Part shown: positions 4,100-5,836 of the stretch, piece after piece
Layout: each line of letters opens with the position of its first letter
Position numbering within the stretch: the first letter of the stretch is position 1
From: Candidatus Omnitrophota bacterium
GTDB taxonomy: Bacteria; Omnitrophota; Gorgyraeia; Gygaellales; Profunditerraquicolaceae
Length of the DNA: 5,836 bases
Direction of reading: 5' to 3'
NCBI GenBank assembly: GCA_028713875.1
Contig: JAQTNM010000065.1
Location: forward strand, 1 to 5,836
The notes under the pieces: generated by a model
Seen by the model: only the letters and a program-made list of their open reading frames with translations
What the model was told of the DNA's origin: nothing
The model's database searches: none
Made by a program: the position numbers and the translations under genes

Positions 4100-4885
4100 T
4101 TATTCCAGATGGCAGGAACGGCTTAGGCCTCTTTTTGAACTCTCTACAAAATTTATCAGGTATGTTACTTCCTGCCCGGGCTGTATTTCTTTTTTTATCT
4201 TCTCCAGCGCATGCTTCCTGGTCAGACCGGAGTTGAATAATATCTTAAAAACGCGCTCCAGCCCCTCAATGGCCTCTTTCGTAAAACCATTGCGCCTTAA
4301 GCCTACCAGGTTCAGGCCGTAAACCCTGGCCGGATGGCCGTCACAGGTGGAATACGGAGGTATATCCTGGACAACTTTGGAGCAGCCGCCGACTATGGAA
4401 AGTATGCCCACTCTTACAAACTGATGTATGGCTACCAGCCCTCCGATCACTGCCTTGTCTTCTATAGTGACAAATCCGGCTAAGGTGCCGTTGTTGGCGA
4501 TCACGCAATTATTGCCTACGATGCAATCGTGGGCGATATGAGAATAGGCCATAAAAAGGTTATTGTCGCCGACAACAGTCTTGCCGCCTTCGCCTGTGCC
4601 GGGATTAAAAGTGCAGTATTCGCGGATGATGTTATTGTCGCCGATCTCAAGATAGCTTTTTTCTCCCTTATATTTTAAGTCCTGCGGCTGACTGCCGATA
4701 ACGGCGCCGGTGAAAATCCGGCAATCCTTGCCTATCGTGGTATTGCCTTCAATCACGCAGGATGCGCCGACCCTGACGCCATTACCTATTGAGACATTGT
4801 CTCCGATAACGGTATGAGGGCCGACCCGGACGTCCCGGCCTAATTTTGCTTTTTTGGAAATTATTGCGCTGGGATGTATCTGCAT
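4100..4885 (-). CDS. lpxA: UDP-N-acetylglucosamine O-acyltransferase LpxA
   Basis: The 261-residue protein transfers a 3-hydroxyacyl chain from acyl carrier protein to UDP-GlcNAc, the first step of lipid A synthesis. It matches the usual length of about 262. The left-handed beta helix shows as hexapeptide repeats over about residues 1-180, starting IHPSAIISKKAKLG. The catalytic histidine is H119 in HIAHDCIVGN (H125 in E. coli). HQFVRVG and VGGCSKVVQDIPPY follow. G167 corresponds to E. coli G173, the residue that lets a 14-carbon chain fit, so a long acyl chain is predicted. The C-terminal helical part includes GLRRNGFTKEAIEGL. The ATG lies one base after the lpxC/fabZ stop, with only a weak GAGAG upstream, so translation is probably coupled. 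Confidence 0.97.
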   Translation of the reverse strand: MQIHPSAIISKKAKLGRDVRVGPHTVIGDNVSIGNGVRVGASCVIEGNTTIGKDCRIFTGAVIGSQPQDLKYKGEKSYLEIGDNNIIREYCTFNPGTGEGGKTVVGDNNLFMAYSHIAHDCIVGNNCVIANNGTLAGFVTIEDKAVIGGLVAIHQFVRVGILSIVGGCSKVVQDIPPYSTCDGHPARVYGLNLVGLRRNGFTKEAIEGLERVFKILFNSGLTRKHALEKIKKEIQPGQEVTYLINFVESSKRGLSRSCHLE

Positions 4886-4886
4886 T

Positions 4887-5836
4887 CTAACTCTCTACCA
4901 AAGCAAACATAAGATCTGCTTCCGCAACTATCTTACCGTCTACCAGGGCCCTGGCATGGACCTGGCCGGTCCTGGATTTTATTTTTCCGGCTACGGTCTC
5001 CAGCACCAACTGGTCCCCGGGAAGCACGGTTCTCCTGAATTTTACATTATTAAGCGCCATAAAAAACGCAAGCTTCCCGCGGTTTTCTTCCGGAGCCAGC
5101 ATCATAACCCCTCCGACCTGGGCCATGGCTTCAATAATTATCACCCCGGGCATCACCGGCCGCCCCGGGAAATGACCTTTAAAGAAATAGTCGTTTATGG
5201 TCACGTTCTTGATGCCCGTAGCGCTTTTCCCTTTTTCAAGATGGACGATCTTATCCACGAAAAGAAAAGGCTGGCGGTGCGGCAGTATCTTCATGATCTC
5301 ATTGATGTCTAATTCTTTATTGTTGGCGCACTCTCCTCCTTCGATGCCGCCCATAAAATACCTGTCTTTCTGCTGCTGTATTTTCCTTACGGTCTTAAGG
5401 TTCAGGGAATGCCCGCTCCTTAAAGCAATGACGTGGCCTTTTATGGGTTGGCCCAACACATACAAGTCGCCTAAAAGGTCCAGTATTTTGTGCCGGATGA
5501 ATTCGTTTTCAAAACGCAGTTTATTTTTGATCACGCCGCTTTTACCCACGACCAGCGTATTTTCATAATTTGCGCCCTGACCCAGGCCCTGCTGCTGCAG
5601 GGTATCTGCTTCATCTTCAAGGCAGAATGTCCTGGCGCCCGCCAGTTCTTTTTTAAAGACATCGTCATTTATATCCAGCGCCAGGTACTGGGCTTTAAGC
5701 AAGGGGTGGTTATAATTAATGGTGTAGGATATTTTGAAATCGGATGAAGGCACAATGACGATCATCGAATCGTCCTCTTCCGAAAAGACCGGCTCTTTCA
5801 CGGCAAAATATTTACGTGCTTTTTCCTGCTCTTTAT
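4887..5836 (-). CDS. lpxC/fabZ: LpxC-FabZ fusion, 5' end outside the window
   Basis: The frame is open through the right edge, and the codons at 5802-5834 continue LpxC sequence, so the N-terminal LpxC domain is missing here. Counting from the codon at 5834, residues 1-160 are LpxC domain II: TINYNHP, ARTFCLEDE, FENEFIRHKILDLLGDL and SGHSLN. H115 and D119 match zinc ligands H238 and D242 of E. coli LpxC, and H142 matches H265. LpxC is the zinc deacetylase that commits UDP-GlcNAc to lipid A. After a short linker, residues 176-315 are a full FabZ 3-hydroxyacyl-ACP dehydratase: LPHRQPFLFVD, then GHFPGRPVMPGV with catalytic H221 and E235. Such fusions are known in Bacteroidetes and some other lineages. 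FabZ draws on the same hydroxyacyl-ACP pool as LpxA, encoded one base downstream. Confidence 0.96.
   Translation of the reverse strand, partial: KEQEKARKYFAVKEPVFSEEDDSMIVIVPSSDFKISYTINYNHPLLKAQYLALDINDDVFKKELAGARTFCLEDEADTLQQQGLGQGANYENTLVVGKSGVIKNKLRFENEFIRHKILDLLGDLYVLGQPIKGHVIALRSGHSLNLKTVRKIQQQKDRYFMGGIEGGECANNKELDINEIMKILPHRQPFLFVDKIVHLEKGKSATGIKNVTINDYFFKGHFPGRPVMPGVIIIEAMAQVGGVMMLAPEENRGKLAFFMALNNVKFRRTVLPGDQLVLETVAGKIKSRTGQVHARALVDGKIVAEADLMFALVES

Noticed and set aside
5799..5801. A GTG at 5801 as the start of the lpxC/fabZ gene
   Set aside because: The same frame continues upstream with LpxC-like sequence (KEQEKARKYFA) to the window edge, so the GTG is an internal valine codon.

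Overview
All genes that can be supported in this window lie on the minus strand, so it reads from right to left. The right end is a lipid A block: the 3' part of a fused lpxC/fabZ gene (running in from beyond base 5836), then lpxA and lpxI, with gaps of 1 and 12 bases. LpxC, LpxA and LpxI imply a Gram-negative, lipopolysaccharide-making bacterium. The LpxC-FabZ fusion, LpxI instead of LpxH, a free-standing AMPK-type glycogen-binding domain and moderate GC together suggest an uncultured PVC-related lineage, with Omnitrophota as first guess. That placement is inference.

Between 2136 and 3260 are two short units. The first is a 91-residue glycogen-binding protein with its own good sigma70-type promoter and a strong intrinsic terminator. 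The second is a CxxxCxxC radical SAM protein of the COG0731 group, followed one base after its stop codon by tRNA-Arg(TCG).

From 1458 to 2060 there is a 167-base imperfect palindrome of about 54 base pairs that codes for nothing visible. Beyond it is a two-helix small membrane protein whose promoter carries an inverted repeat and whose leader ends in a terminator-like hairpin.

The left 1.3 kb looks accessory. A canonical 5' half of tRNA-Lys(CTT), with its promoter, breaks off at tRNA position 40, inside the anticodon stem. It runs into a broken serine-recombinase tail with an in-frame stop, then about 300 bases of noncoding DNA rich in inverted repeats. At the far left is a probable toxin-antitoxin pair: a BECR-fold nuclease-like protein followed by a DUF2283 protein, with genes overlapping by 31 bases. 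It is preceded by a strong promoter, a 12-base perfect palindrome and an attenuator-like hairpin. The tRNA break, recombinase remnant and toxin-antitoxin cargo fit the eroded edge of a mobile element inserted at a tRNA gene.
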